A stretch of DNA of 64,000 nucleotides from contig NC_087065.1 in the NCBI RefSeq assembly GCF_963678635.1, positions 8,767,209 through 8,831,208 on the forward strand. The letters are read 5' to 3'. The notes beneath the pieces were generated by a model that saw only the letters and a list, made by a program, of their open reading frames with translations, made no database searches and was not told the DNA's origin. Position 1 is the first letter of the stretch; every line of letters starts with the position of its first letter. This document shows, one piece after another, positions 46,150 through 57,970 of this stretch. Position numbers and translations under genes: made by a program. This DNA comes from Symsagittifera roscoffensis. Lineage: Eukaryota; Xenacoelomorpha; Acoela; Convolutidae.

Positions 46150-46284
46150 ACAGACCCACGCAGTAGAAAATTGAAAAAAAAACGGTAGCCTGCAAATCAT
46201 TGTTCCAGTTCACTGGTTGTCACATGTAATCTGCAATGATATCCAGCGCAAAATTTCAATTACTGTCGCAGACTGAGCGACTGA
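46150..46284 (+). pseudogene. Decayed copy of the GT17 3' coding end
   Basis: From about 46150 the sequence parallels the last 130-150 bp of the GT17 gene (about 44150-44295). It has a GACCCACGCAG phrase, then TGTTCCAGTTCACTGGTTGT (compare TGTTCCAGATCCCCTGG), GATATCCAGC, AATTTCAATTAC and finally GACTGAGCGACT, identical to the gene's end. The copy is diverged (about three quarters identical by eye over the last 85 bp) with indels. The rest of the gene is missing, so this is a truncated paralogue fragment on the same strand. Confidence 0.8.
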
Positions 46285-46585
46285 TTTGGACCCGGGTCGA
46301 GATCCCGCTCAAAAACCGCTCAAGATATGGGCGGTTTTCCAGCAAGATTTGAGCGGTTTGAGCGGTTTGGGTGGTTTTATTTTGGAAAAACCGCTCAAAC
46401 CGCTTAAATCTTGCTTAAAAAACCGCTGAAAAACCGCTCATTTCTTGCGGTGGTTTTTGAACGGTTTTTCCAGCAAGATTTGAGCGGTTTTTAAGCGGTT
46501 TTTGAGCTGTCTTATAAGGAAAATCGATTAAAACCAACAAAAAAGCCTGGAGAGGTAAGGTGACGCTAAGATTCAGTTGAAATAC

Positions 46586-47201
46586 TACCGGGGTTGACCT
46601 ACAAAAACCAAAAACGCTTATCTTACATTTCCTCACACCGAAAATGCTTATCTTACAATTTCCTACATCAACTGTATGGAAAAATGCTAATCATACAATT
46701 TTCATACGAAAAAAAATTCAATATAGTTTCTCCGGCTATTTGAACCAATTAAAACAGTCAGGTAATGAAAAATAACTACGTTTATTTTTTTGGAAAAAAA
46801 TTGTTATCCTACAATTTCCAAAATTGAAAATTGTACGATAACCCTTTTTTCATGAAAGGCAAGATTTTCAGAAACTTGTTAAAACTTGTTTATAACCAAA
46901 TCTAATTTATTTAAGAGTACTTTTGCTCAATTTAAAGCACATTGCTCATCAAAAACGAAAATTTAGTTTGAAGCTAATAACATGGTTATCATACAATTTC
47001 CATATATGAAAAAAGGTTTATCCTACAATTTCCATATATGAAAAAAAGTTTATCCTACAATTTCCATTTATGAAAAAATGCTTATCCTAGAGTTTTTTTT
47101 ACAATTTTCTGAGTCTATGAAACTGTAGGAAATTGTAGGATAAGCATTTTTTTTTCATATATGGAAATTGTAGGATAAGCATTTTTGGTCAACCGGGGTA
47201 T
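46586..47201. repeat. Foldback unit inside the satellite monomer
   Basis: Left end TACCGGGGTTGACC at 46586, right end GGTCAACCGGGGTA at 47187-47200, imperfectly inverse. Inside, ACGCTTATCTTAC and several CTTATCCTACAATTTCCATA phrases are mirrored by AAATTGTAGGATAAGCATTT near 47130-47185. The arrangement resembles a MITE or foldback transposon whose copies were amplified with the satellite. Confidence 0.65.
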
Positions 47202-47331
47202 CTACAATTTAAAAAAAGTGCTTAACCGTTCTCAACTCAAGCAAGATTTTTTTTCGATGTCTTGAACAAAAACAATGTCAGCGACTTTTTCAAATGCCCC
47301 AGCAAAATAATTAATGGAAAATATGTAAGTA

Positions 47332-47490
47332 AATGTATGTATGTATGTATGTATGTATGTTTGTATGTATGTATGTATGTATGTATGTATGTATGTATGT
47401 ATGTATGTATGTATGTATGTTTAAATGTAAGTATGTTTGTATCTATGTATGTATGTATGTATGTGTGTATAGATGTATGTACGCATCTTT
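47332..47490. repeat. TATG microsatellite (first of six in the array)
   Basis: About 150 bp of TATG units with variants. Equivalent tracts occur at about 48729-48975, 50301-50485, 51720-51958, 53280-53473 and 54705-54940, one per monomer. Interrupting variants (for example TTTAAATGTAAGTATGTTTG) are shared among tracts, so they were copied with the monomer. Confidence 0.95.
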
Positions 47491-50400
47491 GTATATATCT
47501 ATGTGCTATTTTTTTAATATAAAAAAAACGCTCAAAAAACCGCTCAAGATTTGAGCTGTTTGAGTGGTTTTTCTAGACAATTACGCTCAAAGTCTTGCTT
47601 CCAAATGAGCGATTTGAGCAGTTTTTGTACGGTCTATCTAAAAAAAACCGCTCAAAAACCGCGCAAGATTTGATCGGTTTTGAGCGATTTATCTAAAGAA
47701 ACCACTCAAAAACCGCGCAATATTTGAACGATTTTTGAGCGATTGATCTAAAAAAACCGCTAAAAAACCGCGCAAGATTTGAGCAATTTTTGAGATTCTT
47801 TTCTAGATAAACCGCTCAAAAACCGATCACATCTTGCGCGGTTTTTGAGCGGTTTTTTCAGATAAACCGCTCAAAACCGTTCAAATCTTGCACGGTTTTT
47901 GAGCGGTTTTTTTCTAGATAAACCGTTCAAAAGCCGCTCAAACCTCTCATTTTGATGCAAGATTTTGAGCGTAATTGTCTAAAAAAACGCTCAAAACGCT
48001 CAAATCTTGCTTCAAATTTACTAAAAAATCTCGAAAATGCTTATCTTACAATTTCCTACATCAAATGTTTGGAAATATGCTAATCATACAATTTTCATAC
48101 AATTTCAAAAACCATTGAAAAAAGATTCAAAATAGTTTCTCCGGCTATTTGAACCAAATAAAACAGTCAAGTAATGAAAAATAACTACGTTTATTTTTTT
48201 GGAAAAAATAGTTATCCTACAATTTCCATATAAGAAAAGTGTATGATAACCATTTTTTCAAGAAAAGCAAGATTTTCAAAAACTTGTTAAAACTTGTTTA
48301 TAAACAAATCTAAATTATTTAAGAGTAATTTTGCTCAATTTGAAGCATATTGCTCATCAAAAACGAATATTTAGTTTGAAGCTAAAAAAACGGTTATTAT
48401 ACAATTTCCATATATGAAAAAATGTTTATTCTACAATGTCCATTTATGAAAAAAAATTTATCCTACAGTTTCCATATATGAAAAAATCGTTTAAACAATT
48501 TTCTGAGTCTATGAAACTGTAGGAAATTGTAGGATAAGCGTTTTTTCATAAATGGAAACTGTAGGATAAGCATTTTTGGTCAACCTGGGTATCTACAATT
48601 TAAAAAAAGTGCTTAACCGTTCTCAACTCAAGCAAGATTTTTTTCGATTTCGATGTCTTGAACCAAACAATGTGAGCAAATTTTTTCAAATGCTCGAGCA
48701 ATATAACCACTGGAAAAAATGTAAGAATATGTACGTATGTATGTATGCATGTATGTAAGTATGTATGTTTTGATGTATGTATTTATGTATTATGAATGCA
48801 TGTTTAAATGTAAGTATGTTTGTATCTATCTATGTATGTATGTATGTATGTATGTATGTATGTATGTATGTATGTAGGTATGTATGTGTAAATGTATGTA
48901 TGTATGTATGTATGTATGTATGTATGTATGTATGTATGTGTGTATAGATGTATGTACGTATCTTTGTATATATATATGAACGATTTTTTTTATAAATATA
49001 GAAAAAAACGCTCAAAATACTTCTCAAGGTTTGAGCGATTTGAGCGGTTTTTTTAAATCTTGCGCGGTTTTTACGCTCAAAATCTTACGCTCAAAATCTT
49101 GCTTCTAAATGAGCGGTTTGATCGGTTTTTGAACAGTTTATCTAAAAAAAAGCACTCAAAAACCGCGCAAGATTTGAACGGTTTTTGAGCGGTTTATCTA
49201 AAAAAAAAACGCTCAAAAACCGCGCAAGATTTGATCGGTTTTGAGCGATTTATCTAAAGAAACCACTCAAAAACCGCGCAATATTTGAACGATTTTTGAG
49301 CGATTGATCTAAAAAAACCGCTAAAAAACCGCGCAAGATTTGAGCAATTTTTGAGAGATTTTTCTAGATAAACCGCTCAAAAACCGATCACATCTTGCGC
49401 GGTTTTTGAGCGGTTTTTTCAGATAAACCGCTCAAAACCGTTCAAATCTTGCACGGTTTTTGAGCGGTTTTTTTTCTAGATAAACCGTTCAAAAGCCGCT
49501 CAAACCTCTCATTTTGATGCAAGATTTTGAGCGTAATTGTCTAAAAAAACGCTCAAAACGCTCAAATCTTGCTTCAAATTTACTAAAAAATCTCGAAAAT
49601 GCTTATCTTACAATTTCCTACATCAAATGTTTGGAAATATGCTAATCATATATTCATACAATTTCAAAAACCATTGAAAAAAGATTCAAAATAGTTTCTC
49701 CGGCTATTTGAACCAATTAAAACAGTCAAGTAATGAAAAATAACTACGTTTATTTTTTTGGAAAAAATAGTTATCCTACAATTTCCATTTAGAAGAAAAG
49801 TGTATGATAACCATTTTTTCAAGAAAAACAAGATTTTCAAAAACTTGTTAAAACTTGTTTATAACCAAATCTAATTTATTTAAGAGTACTTTTGCTCAAT
49901 TTAAAGCACATTGCTCATCAAAAACGAAAATTTAGTTTGAAGCTAATAACATGGTTATCATACAATTTCCATATATGAAAAAAGGTTTATCCTACAATTT
50001 CCATATATGAAAAAAAGTTTATCCTACAATTTCCATTAATGAAAAAATGCTTATCCTAGAGTTTTTTTTACAATTTTCTGAGTCTATGAAACTGTAGGAA
50101 ATTGTAGGATAAGCATTTTTTTTTTCATATATGGAAATTGTAGGATAAGCATTTTTGTTCAACCGGGGTATCTACAATTTAAAAAAAGTGCTTAACCGTT
50201 CTCAACTCAAGCAAGATTTTTTTCGATGTCTTGAACAAAAACAATGTGAGCGACTTTTTCAAATGCCCCAGCAAAATAATTAATGGAAATTATGTAAGTA
50301 AATGTATGTATGTATGTATGTATGTATGTTTGTATGTATGTATGTATGTATGTATGTATGTATGTATGTATGTATGTATGTATGTATGTATGTATGTATG

Positions 50401-53400
50401 TATGTATGTTTAAATGTAAGTATGTTTGTATCTATGTATGTATGTATGTATGTGTGTATAGATGTATGTACGCATCTTTGTATATATCTATGTGCTATTT
50501 TTTTAATATAAAAAAAACGCTCAAAAAACCGCTCAAGATTTGAGCTGTTTGAGTGGTTTTTCTAGACAATTACGCTCAAAGTCTTGCTTCCAAATGAGCG
50601 ATTTGAGCAGTTTTTGAACGGTCTATCTAAAAAAACCGCTCAAAAACCGCGCAAGATTTGATCGGTTTTGAGCGATTTATCTAAAGAAACCACTCAAAAA
50701 CCGCGCAATATTTGAACGATTTTTGAGCGATTGATCTAAAAAAACCGCTAAAAAACCGCGCAAGATTTGAGCAATTTTTGAGAGATTTTTCTAGATAAAC
50801 CGCTCAAAAACCGATCACATCTTGCGCGGTTTTTGAGCGGTTTTTTCAGATAAACCGCTCAAAACCGTTCAAATCTTGCACGGTTTTTGAGCGGTTTTTT
50901 TTCTAGATAAACCGTTCAAAAGCCGCTCAAACCTCTCATTTTGATGCAAGATTTTGAGCGTAATTGTCTAAAAAAACGCTCAAAACGCTCAAATCTTGCT
51001 TCAATTTTACTAAAAAATCTCGAAAATGCTTATATTACAATTTCCTACATCAAATGTTTGGAAATATGCTAATCATACAATTTTCATACAATTTCAAAAA
51101 CCATTGAAAAAAGATTCAAAATAGTTTCTCCGGCTATTTGAACCAAATAAAACAGTCAAGTAATGAAAAATAACTACGTTTATTTTTTTGGAAAAAATAG
51201 TTATCCTACAATTTCCATATAAGAAAAGTGTATGATAACCATTTTTTCAAGAAAAGCAAGATTTTCAAAAACTTGTTACAACTTGTTTATAAACAAATCT
51301 AAATTATTTAAGAGTTATTTTGCTCAATTTGAAGCATATTGCTCATCAAAAACGAATATTTAGTTTGAAGCTAAAAAAACGGTTATTATACAATTTCCAT
51401 ATATGAAAAAATGTTTATTCTACAATGTCCATTTATGAAAAAAAATTTATCCTACAGTTTCCATATATAAAAAAATCGTTTAAACAATTTTCTGAGTCTA
51501 TGAAACTGTAGGAAATTGTAGGATAAGCGTTTTTTCATAAATGGAAACTGTAGGATAAGCATTTTTGTTCAACCCGGGTATCTACAATTTAAAAAAAGTG
51601 CTTAACCGTTCTCAACTCAAGCAAGATTTTTTTTCGATTTCGATGTCTTGAACCAAACAATGTGAGCAACTTTTTTCAAATGCTCGAGCAATATAACCAC
51701 TGGAAAAAATGTAAGAATATGTACGTATGTATGTATGCATGTATGTAAGTATGTATGTTTTGATGTATGTATTTATGTATTATGAATGCATGTTTAAATG
51801 TAAGTATGTTTGTATCTATCTATGTATGTATGTATGTATGTATGTATGTATTTATGTATGTAGGTATGTATGTGTAAATGTATGTATGTATGTATGTATG
51901 TATGTATGTATGTATGTATGTGTGTATAGATGTATGTACGTATCTTTGTATATATATATGAACGATTTTTTTATAAATATAGAAAAAAACGCTCAAAATA
52001 CTTCTCAAGGTTTGAGCGATTTGAGCGGTTTTTTTAAATCTTGCGCGGTTTTTACGCTCAAAATCTTACGCTCAAAATCTTGCTTCTAAATTAGCGGTTT
52101 GATCGGTTTTTGAACAGTTTATCTAAAAAAAAGCACTCAAAAACCGCGCAAGATTTGAACGGTTTTTGAGCGGTTTATCTAAAAAAAAACGCTCAAAAAC
52201 TGCGCAAGATTTGATCGGTTTTGAGCGATTTATCTAAAGAAACCACTCAAAAACCGCGCAAAATTTGAACGATTTTTGAGCGATTGATTAAAAAACCGCT
52301 AAAAAACCGCGCAAGATTTGAGCAATTTTTGAGATTTTTTTCTAGATAAACCGCTCAAAAACCGATCACATCTTGCGCGGTTTTTGAGCGGTTTTTTCAG
52401 ATAAACCGCTCAAAACCGTTCAAATTTTGCACGGTTTTTGAGCGGTTTTTTTCTAGATAAACCGTTCAAAAGCCGCTCAAACCTCTCATTTTGATGCAAG
52501 ATTTTGAGCGTAATTGTCTAAAAAAACGCTCAAAACGCTCAAATCTTGCTTCAAATTTACTAAAAAATCTCGAAAATGCTTATCTTACAATTTCCTACAT
52601 CAAATGTTTGGAAATATGCTAATCATACAATTTTCATACAATTTCAAAAACCATTGAAAAAAGATTCAAAATAGTTTCTCCGGCTATTTGAACCAAATAA
52701 AACAGTCAAGTAATGAAAAATAACTACGTTTATTTTTTTTGGAAAAAATAGTTATCCTACAATTTCCATTTAGAAGAAAAGTGTATGATAACCATTTTTT
52801 CAAGAAAAGCAAGATTTTCAAAAACTTGTTAAAACTTGTTTATAACCAAATCTAATTTATTCAAGAGTACTTTTGCTCAATTTAAAGCACATTGCTCATC
52901 AAAAACGAAAATTTAGTTTGAAGCTAATAACATGGTTATCATACAATTTCCACAAATGAAAAAAGGTTTATCCTACAATTTCCATGATGAAAAAAAGTTT
53001 ATCCTACAATTTCCATTAATGAAAAAATGCTTATCCTAGAGTTTTTTTTACAATTTTCTGAGTCTATGAAACTGTAGGAAATTGTAGGATAAGCATTTTT
53101 TTTTCATATATGGAAATTGTAGGATAAGCATTTTTGGTCAACCGGGGTATCTACAATTTAAAAAAAGTGCTTAACCGTTCTCAACTCAAGCAAGATTTTT
53201 TTTCGATGTCTTGAACAAAAACAATGTGAGCGACTTTTTCAAATGCCCCAGCAAAATAATTAATGGAAAATATGTAAGTAAATGTATGTATGTATGTATG
53301 TATGTATGTATGTATGTTTGTATGTATGTATGTATGTATGTATGTATGTATGTATGTATGTATGTATGTATGTACGTATGTATGTATGTATGTTTAAATG

Positions 53401-55506
53401 TAAGTATGTTTGTATCTATGTATGTATGTATGTATGTGTGTATAGATGTATGTACGCATCTTTGTATATATCTATGTGCTATTTTTTTAATATAAAAAAA
53501 ACGCTCAAAAAACCGCTCAAGATTTGAGCTGTTTCAGTGGTTTTTCTAGACAATTACGCTCAAAGTCTTGCTTCCAAATGAGCGATTTGAGCAGTTTTTG
53601 AACGGTCTATCTAAAAAAACCGCTCAAAAACCGCGCAAGATTTGATCGGTTTTGAGCGATTTATCTAAAGAAACCACTCAAAAACCGCGCAATATTTGAA
53701 CGATTTTTGAGCGATTGATCTAAAAAAACCGCTAAAAAACCGCGCAAGATTTGAGCAATTTTTGAGAGATTTTTCTAGATAAACCGCTCAAAAACCGATC
53801 ACATTTTGCGCTGTTTTTGAGCGGTTTTTTCAGATAAACCGCTCAAAACCGTTCAAATCTTGCACGGTTTTTGAGCGGTTTTTTTTCTAGATAAACCTTT
53901 CAAAAGCCGCTCAAACCTCTCATTTTGATGCAAGATTTTGAGCGTAATTGTCTAAAAAAACGCTCAAAACGCTCAAATCTTGCTTCAATTTTACTAAAAA
54001 ATCTCGAAAATGCTTATCTTACAATTTCCTACATCAAATGTTTGGAAATATGCTAATCATACAATTTTCATACAATTTCAAAAACCATTGAAAAAAGATT
54101 CAAAATAGTTTCTCCGGCTATTTGAACCAATTAAAACAGTCAAGTAATGAAAAATAACTACGTTTATTTTTTTGGAAAAAATAGTTATCCTACAATTTCC
54201 ATATAAGAAAAGTGTATGATAACCATTTTTTCAAGAAAACAAGATTTTCAAAAACTTGTTAAAAATTGTTGATAAACAAATCTAAATTATTTAAGAGTTA
54301 TTTTGCTCAATTTGAAGCATATTGCTCATCAAAAACGAATATTTAGTTTGAAGCTAAAAAAACGGTTATTATACAATTTCCATATATGAAAAAATGTTTA
54401 TTCTACAATGTCCATTTATGAAAAAAAATTTATCCTACAGTTTCCATATATAAAAAAATCGTTTAAACAATTTTCTGAGTCTATGAAGCTGTAGGAAATT
54501 GTAGGATAAGCGTTTTTTCATAAATGGAAACTGTAGAATAAGCATTTTTGGTCAACCCGGGTATCTACAATTTAAAAAAAGTGCTTAACCGTTCTCAACT
54601 CAAGCAAGATTTTTTTTCGATTTCGATGTCTTGAACCAAACAATGTGAGCAACTTTTTTCAAATGCTCGAGCAATATAACCACTGGAAAAAATGTAAGAA
54701 TATGTACGTATGTATGTATGCATGTATGTAAGTATGTATGTTTTGATGTATGTATTTATGTATTATGAATGCATGTTTAAATGTAAGTATGTTTGTATCT
54801 ATCTATGTATGTATGTATGTATGTATGTATTTATGTATGTAGGTATGTATGTGTAAATGTATGTATGTATGTATGTATGTATGTATGTATGTATGTATGT
54901 GTGTATAGATGTATGTACGTATCTTTGTATATATATATGAACAATTTTTTTATAAATATAGAAAAAAACGCTCAAAATACTTCTCAAGGTTTGAGCGATT
55001 TGAGCGGTTTTTTTAAATCTTGCGCGGTTTTTACGCTCAAAATCTTACGCTCAAAATCTTGCTTCTAAATGAGCGGTATGAGCGGTTTTTGAACAATTTA
55101 TCTAAAAAAAGCACTCAAAAACCGCGCAAGATTTGAACGGTTTTTGAGCGGTTTATCTAAAAAAAAACGCTCAAAAACCGCGCAAGATTTGAGCGGATTC
55201 TGAGCGGTTTTTTTAGTTAAGCTGCTCAAAAACCGCTTAAATGTTGCTCGGTTTTTTTGAGTTTTTTTTCAGATAAACCGTTCAAAAACCGCTCAAGTCT
55301 CTCATTTTGAAGCAAGATTTTGAGCGTAATTGTCTAAAAAAAAACCGCTCAGACCGCTCAAATCTTGCTTCAAGTTAGGTGAAAAGTCTCGACTCGGGGA
55401 TTTAGATTTCGTCGAAATATCATCAGGTTTTTCAGGTACCAACTTGTAACTTTATGTTTCTAATGGATTGTCTCTCTAATAATTGAGTACTTTACTGCCT
55501 AAATAG

Positions 55507-55771
55507 TCAAATTAAAGGAGACCATATGTATATATTTGATGACTTCCATTTGATGCCAATACTGTGAATATAAAAACAATTTCTTGAAGTCATCAAAATG
55601 ATGTTGTTGAACATATTTTTTGTTCCTTGTGCTTTTTGTAATTCAGTGATTGTTGAGTTTACAATTGGTTGACACACTGGGCCGCCCGGGCAATCTTCTT
55701 TTGGCCGGATAAGAATATTCAACTCCTCAGTGTAATACAAATTTCTAAGATCATTTATCCACGGAGGAAAG
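55507..55771 (-). CDS. Unknown ORF or exon, duplicated downstream
   Basis: I do not recognise it. On the minus strand an open stretch begins upstream of any Met (FPPWINDLRNLYYTEE) and continues through IRPKEDCPGGPVCQPIVNST, ELQKAQGTKN and MTSRNCFYIHSIGIKWKS to a stop at 55507. Mixed composition and three Cys suggest a former coding exon. The annotated Met would give 77 residues. The second copy at 56105-56495 keeps the same frame apart from two stops, which argues that both derive from a coding ancestor. Confidence 0.35.
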
Positions 55772-56229
55772 ATTTGAGCGGTTTTGGGCGGTTTAATTAA
55801 AAACCGCTCAAAAACCGTGCAAGAGTTGAGCGGTTTTTGAGCGGTTTACCTAGAAAAAGCGCTCAAATCTTGCACGATTTTTGAGCGTTTTTTTCAGATA
55901 GATCGCTCAAAACCGATCAATTCTTGCGCGGTTTTTGAGCAGTTTTTTTAGATAAACTGCTCAAAACCGCTCAAATCTTTTACGGTTTTTGAGCATTATT
56001 TTTTGATAAACTGTTCAAAAACCGCTCAAACCTGAAGCAAGATTTTGAGCGTAATTGTCTAAGAAAACCGCTCAAAACGCTCAATTTTTGCTTCAAGTTT
56101 GGTAAAAAATCTCGACTCGGGGATTTAGATTTCGTAAAAATAACATCAGGTATTTCAGGTACCAACATGTAACTTTATATTTCTAAGAGATTGTCTCTCT
56201 AATAATTGAGTACTTTACTGCTTAAATAG

Positions 56230-56495
56230 ACAAATTAAGTAAGACCCATATATATATATTTATTGACTTCCAATAGATGCCAATACTGTGAATATGAAAA
56301 CAATTTCTTGAAGTCATCAAAATCATGTTGTTGAATATATTTTTTGTTCATTGTGCTTTTTGTAATTCAGCGACTGTTGAGCTTACAATTGTTTGACACA
56401 CTGGCCCGCCTGGGCAATCTACTTTTGGCCGGATATATATATTCAACTACACAGGGTAATACATATTTCTAAGATCATTTATCCACGGGGGAAAG
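56230..56495 (-). pseudogene. Broken second copy of the unknown ORF
   Basis: The same frame as the copy at 55507-55771 but with in-frame stops after MYYPV and after ELQKAQ. Retained pieces include IRPKVDCPGGPVCQTIVSST and MTSRNCFHIHSIGIYWKS. No indel disturbs the frame between the two stops. Confidence 0.4.
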
Positions 56496-57230
56496 GACCA
56501 ACACAAGAGCTGTACAGCTCACCACGGCGAACCGCTGTTGTGCCCCTGTTTAAGAACTACCTCGATTTTTTGGTTTTTTTTCTGGGCTGGATAATGTTGA
56601 TTCACCCTCAAGCAACGAGCAGATCGTAGTCTTTTTCTCAGTTGCCTGGCCTCATTATATTTTTAGGAAAAACTGGCAAAAAGAAGCGAGAAGATTTGAA
56701 ATCGTCTTTATCGGGATCAAAAACTTTGTTTAAAGTTTTCCATAGAAAGAGGCTGAATTAGCTCAATTTTTTGGTACGATTGGTCCGGAAAAAATGGCAC
56801 CAATGCCGCCCACTTAGGAGACAATATTTAGAAAAAGGCTAATTCATCCCTTTCTACGGCAAATCAAGGACCAGCAATTATGTTCAATCGGCCTCCTTTG
56901 TACAAAAACCATTCTTCCTCCAGTGACTGGAACTGACTCCTTGAAAATCTAAGAACTCTATAATATCTCAGTTTTACCAACTATTAGAGTTATATATTGC
57001 TTTTGGCCGAATTCACTATTGGTTTTGCCTTTAAATCAAAATAAAAAAAACTGAATGGGTCTAATTTTCTGAAATTGGGCTCATTCAGCTCTTTTCGCTA
57101 AACGTTGAGCTCATGCAACCAGTTTTTGAAAAATTGAGCTCATTCAATACCACACTAGAGAAACAAGGAACGAAAATTTGGATCATTTCGTTAAAAGCTA
57201 GGTCCCTTTTGCTAAACATTGGGCTAGCTC
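56496..57230. other. Unassigned DNA
   Basis: No recognisable gene. The phrase GAGCTCATTCA recurs in variants around 57075-57145 (GGGCTCATTCAGCTC, TTGAGCTCATGCA, TTGAGCTCATTCA), a weak short repeat. Confidence 0.4.
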
Positions 57231-57970
57231 AGCTCGTTTTTAGCCCCAGTTCATCATCTAACTCACAACACATGGATTCTGACGAATCAACCCAAACTAT
57301 AATTGACACTAATACCCACTGAAATACACCTGCACTAGACACAACCGATGAGTTTTTGGATTCCGATCTAAGTCCCACTTAATGTTCACAACCACATTTC
57401 CAACCAATAACTCCCCCAACCATGTCGTAAATTCTACTTCAAACTCCCCACACAAGGACGCTACTTTCATTCATTTTCCTCTTCAGGTAGTGCACTCGAT
57501 GTCTCTAGCCCAATAACTTATGACCAGCTTGAGCACGATCTTGCCTAATAACCAATTGACTCACTCCACTTCAAACTCCGAGTTATCTCCATCATCTACC
57601 CGCAATGCCCCCACCCGCGCCCAACATATCTTTTTGAAGCGAAAACACCACAACAACACGCCCCAATTCTTAATCAATCGCCCAACATCAACCCGACCCC
57701 TTCAAAGTAATCATCCCCTCGTCACAACCTTACATCAACCATTTTTAGTTGAAAATCTGCCGAAGACGATGAACTTTGCGACAACATCATGCATCAACTC
57801 ACCAGTTTAAGTACACCTAAACAGTTCACACCCATTCACATTCACACAAAAACTATCCCTGCAGTTGAAACACCCAATGATTTTTCAGATTCCGAGCCAA
57901 GTCCCGCTTATTTTTCACAATCATCTTTCCAAACAAGTACAGCAGACTCCTTGGAAAAAAAATAGATAGC
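57230..57970 (+). repeat. Decayed coding-like duplicated module, Ser/Thr/Pro-rich
   Basis: A phrase reading GATTCCGATCTAAGTCCCAC at about 57360 recurs as GATTCCGAGCCAAGTCCCGC at about 57888. Both are preceded by an ACACC... phrase and followed by TTTCCAACCA or TTTCCAAACA. In translation both read DSxxSPxYFSQSSFQ-like peptide, so an internal repeat of about 530 bp exists in a decayed Ser/Thr/Pro-rich protein. The plus-strand frame 57520-57810 is part of it. The family is unknown. Confidence 0.45.

Larger units (their letters stand above)
46290..55345. repeat. Higher-order satellite, 2.98-kb dimer in three copies
   Basis: A conserved phrase (GTGCTTAACCGTTCTCAACT) recurs at about 47218, 48609, 50187, 51598, 53167 and 54579. 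A second one (AGTTTCTCCGGCTATTTGAA) recurs at about 46727, 48132, 49692, 51123, 52675 and 54109. Steps alternate between about 1.4 and 1.56 kb. Units 1, 3 and 5 share one variant (AATGTGAGCGACTTTTTCAA) and units 2, 4 and 6 another (AATGTGAGCAACTTTTTTCA type), so the real period is a dimer of about 2.98 kb. Each monomer has a CGCTCAAAAACCGC palindromic block, a CTTATCCTACAATTTCC foldback block and a TATG microsatellite. There is no coding content. Confidence 0.93.
55380..56495. repeat. Direct duplication of about 390 bp, 723 bp apart
   Basis: The segments 55385-55772 and 56108-56495 match closely. Each starts with TCTCGACTCGGGGATTTAGA and ends with CATTTATCCACGGRGGAAAG. Between them lies more CGCTCAAAAACCGC-type satellite (55775-56100). 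The duplicate is therefore a further array unit in which the foldback/TATG part is replaced by a different sequence. Confidence 0.88.

Noticed and set aside
47262-55068. Frames starting NKNNVSDFFKCPSK or ending in SFFNIKKTLKK with YVCM repeats
   Set aside because: Repeated in every satellite monomer and dominated by the TATG tract; the non-repetitive ends are not conserved as protein between the A and B monomers.
46290-56100. CRISPR-like alternation of short repeats and spacers
   Set aside because: The repeats are palindromic satellite words of variable length with near-identical spacers in every unit, in a eukaryotic genome. No cas genes are present.
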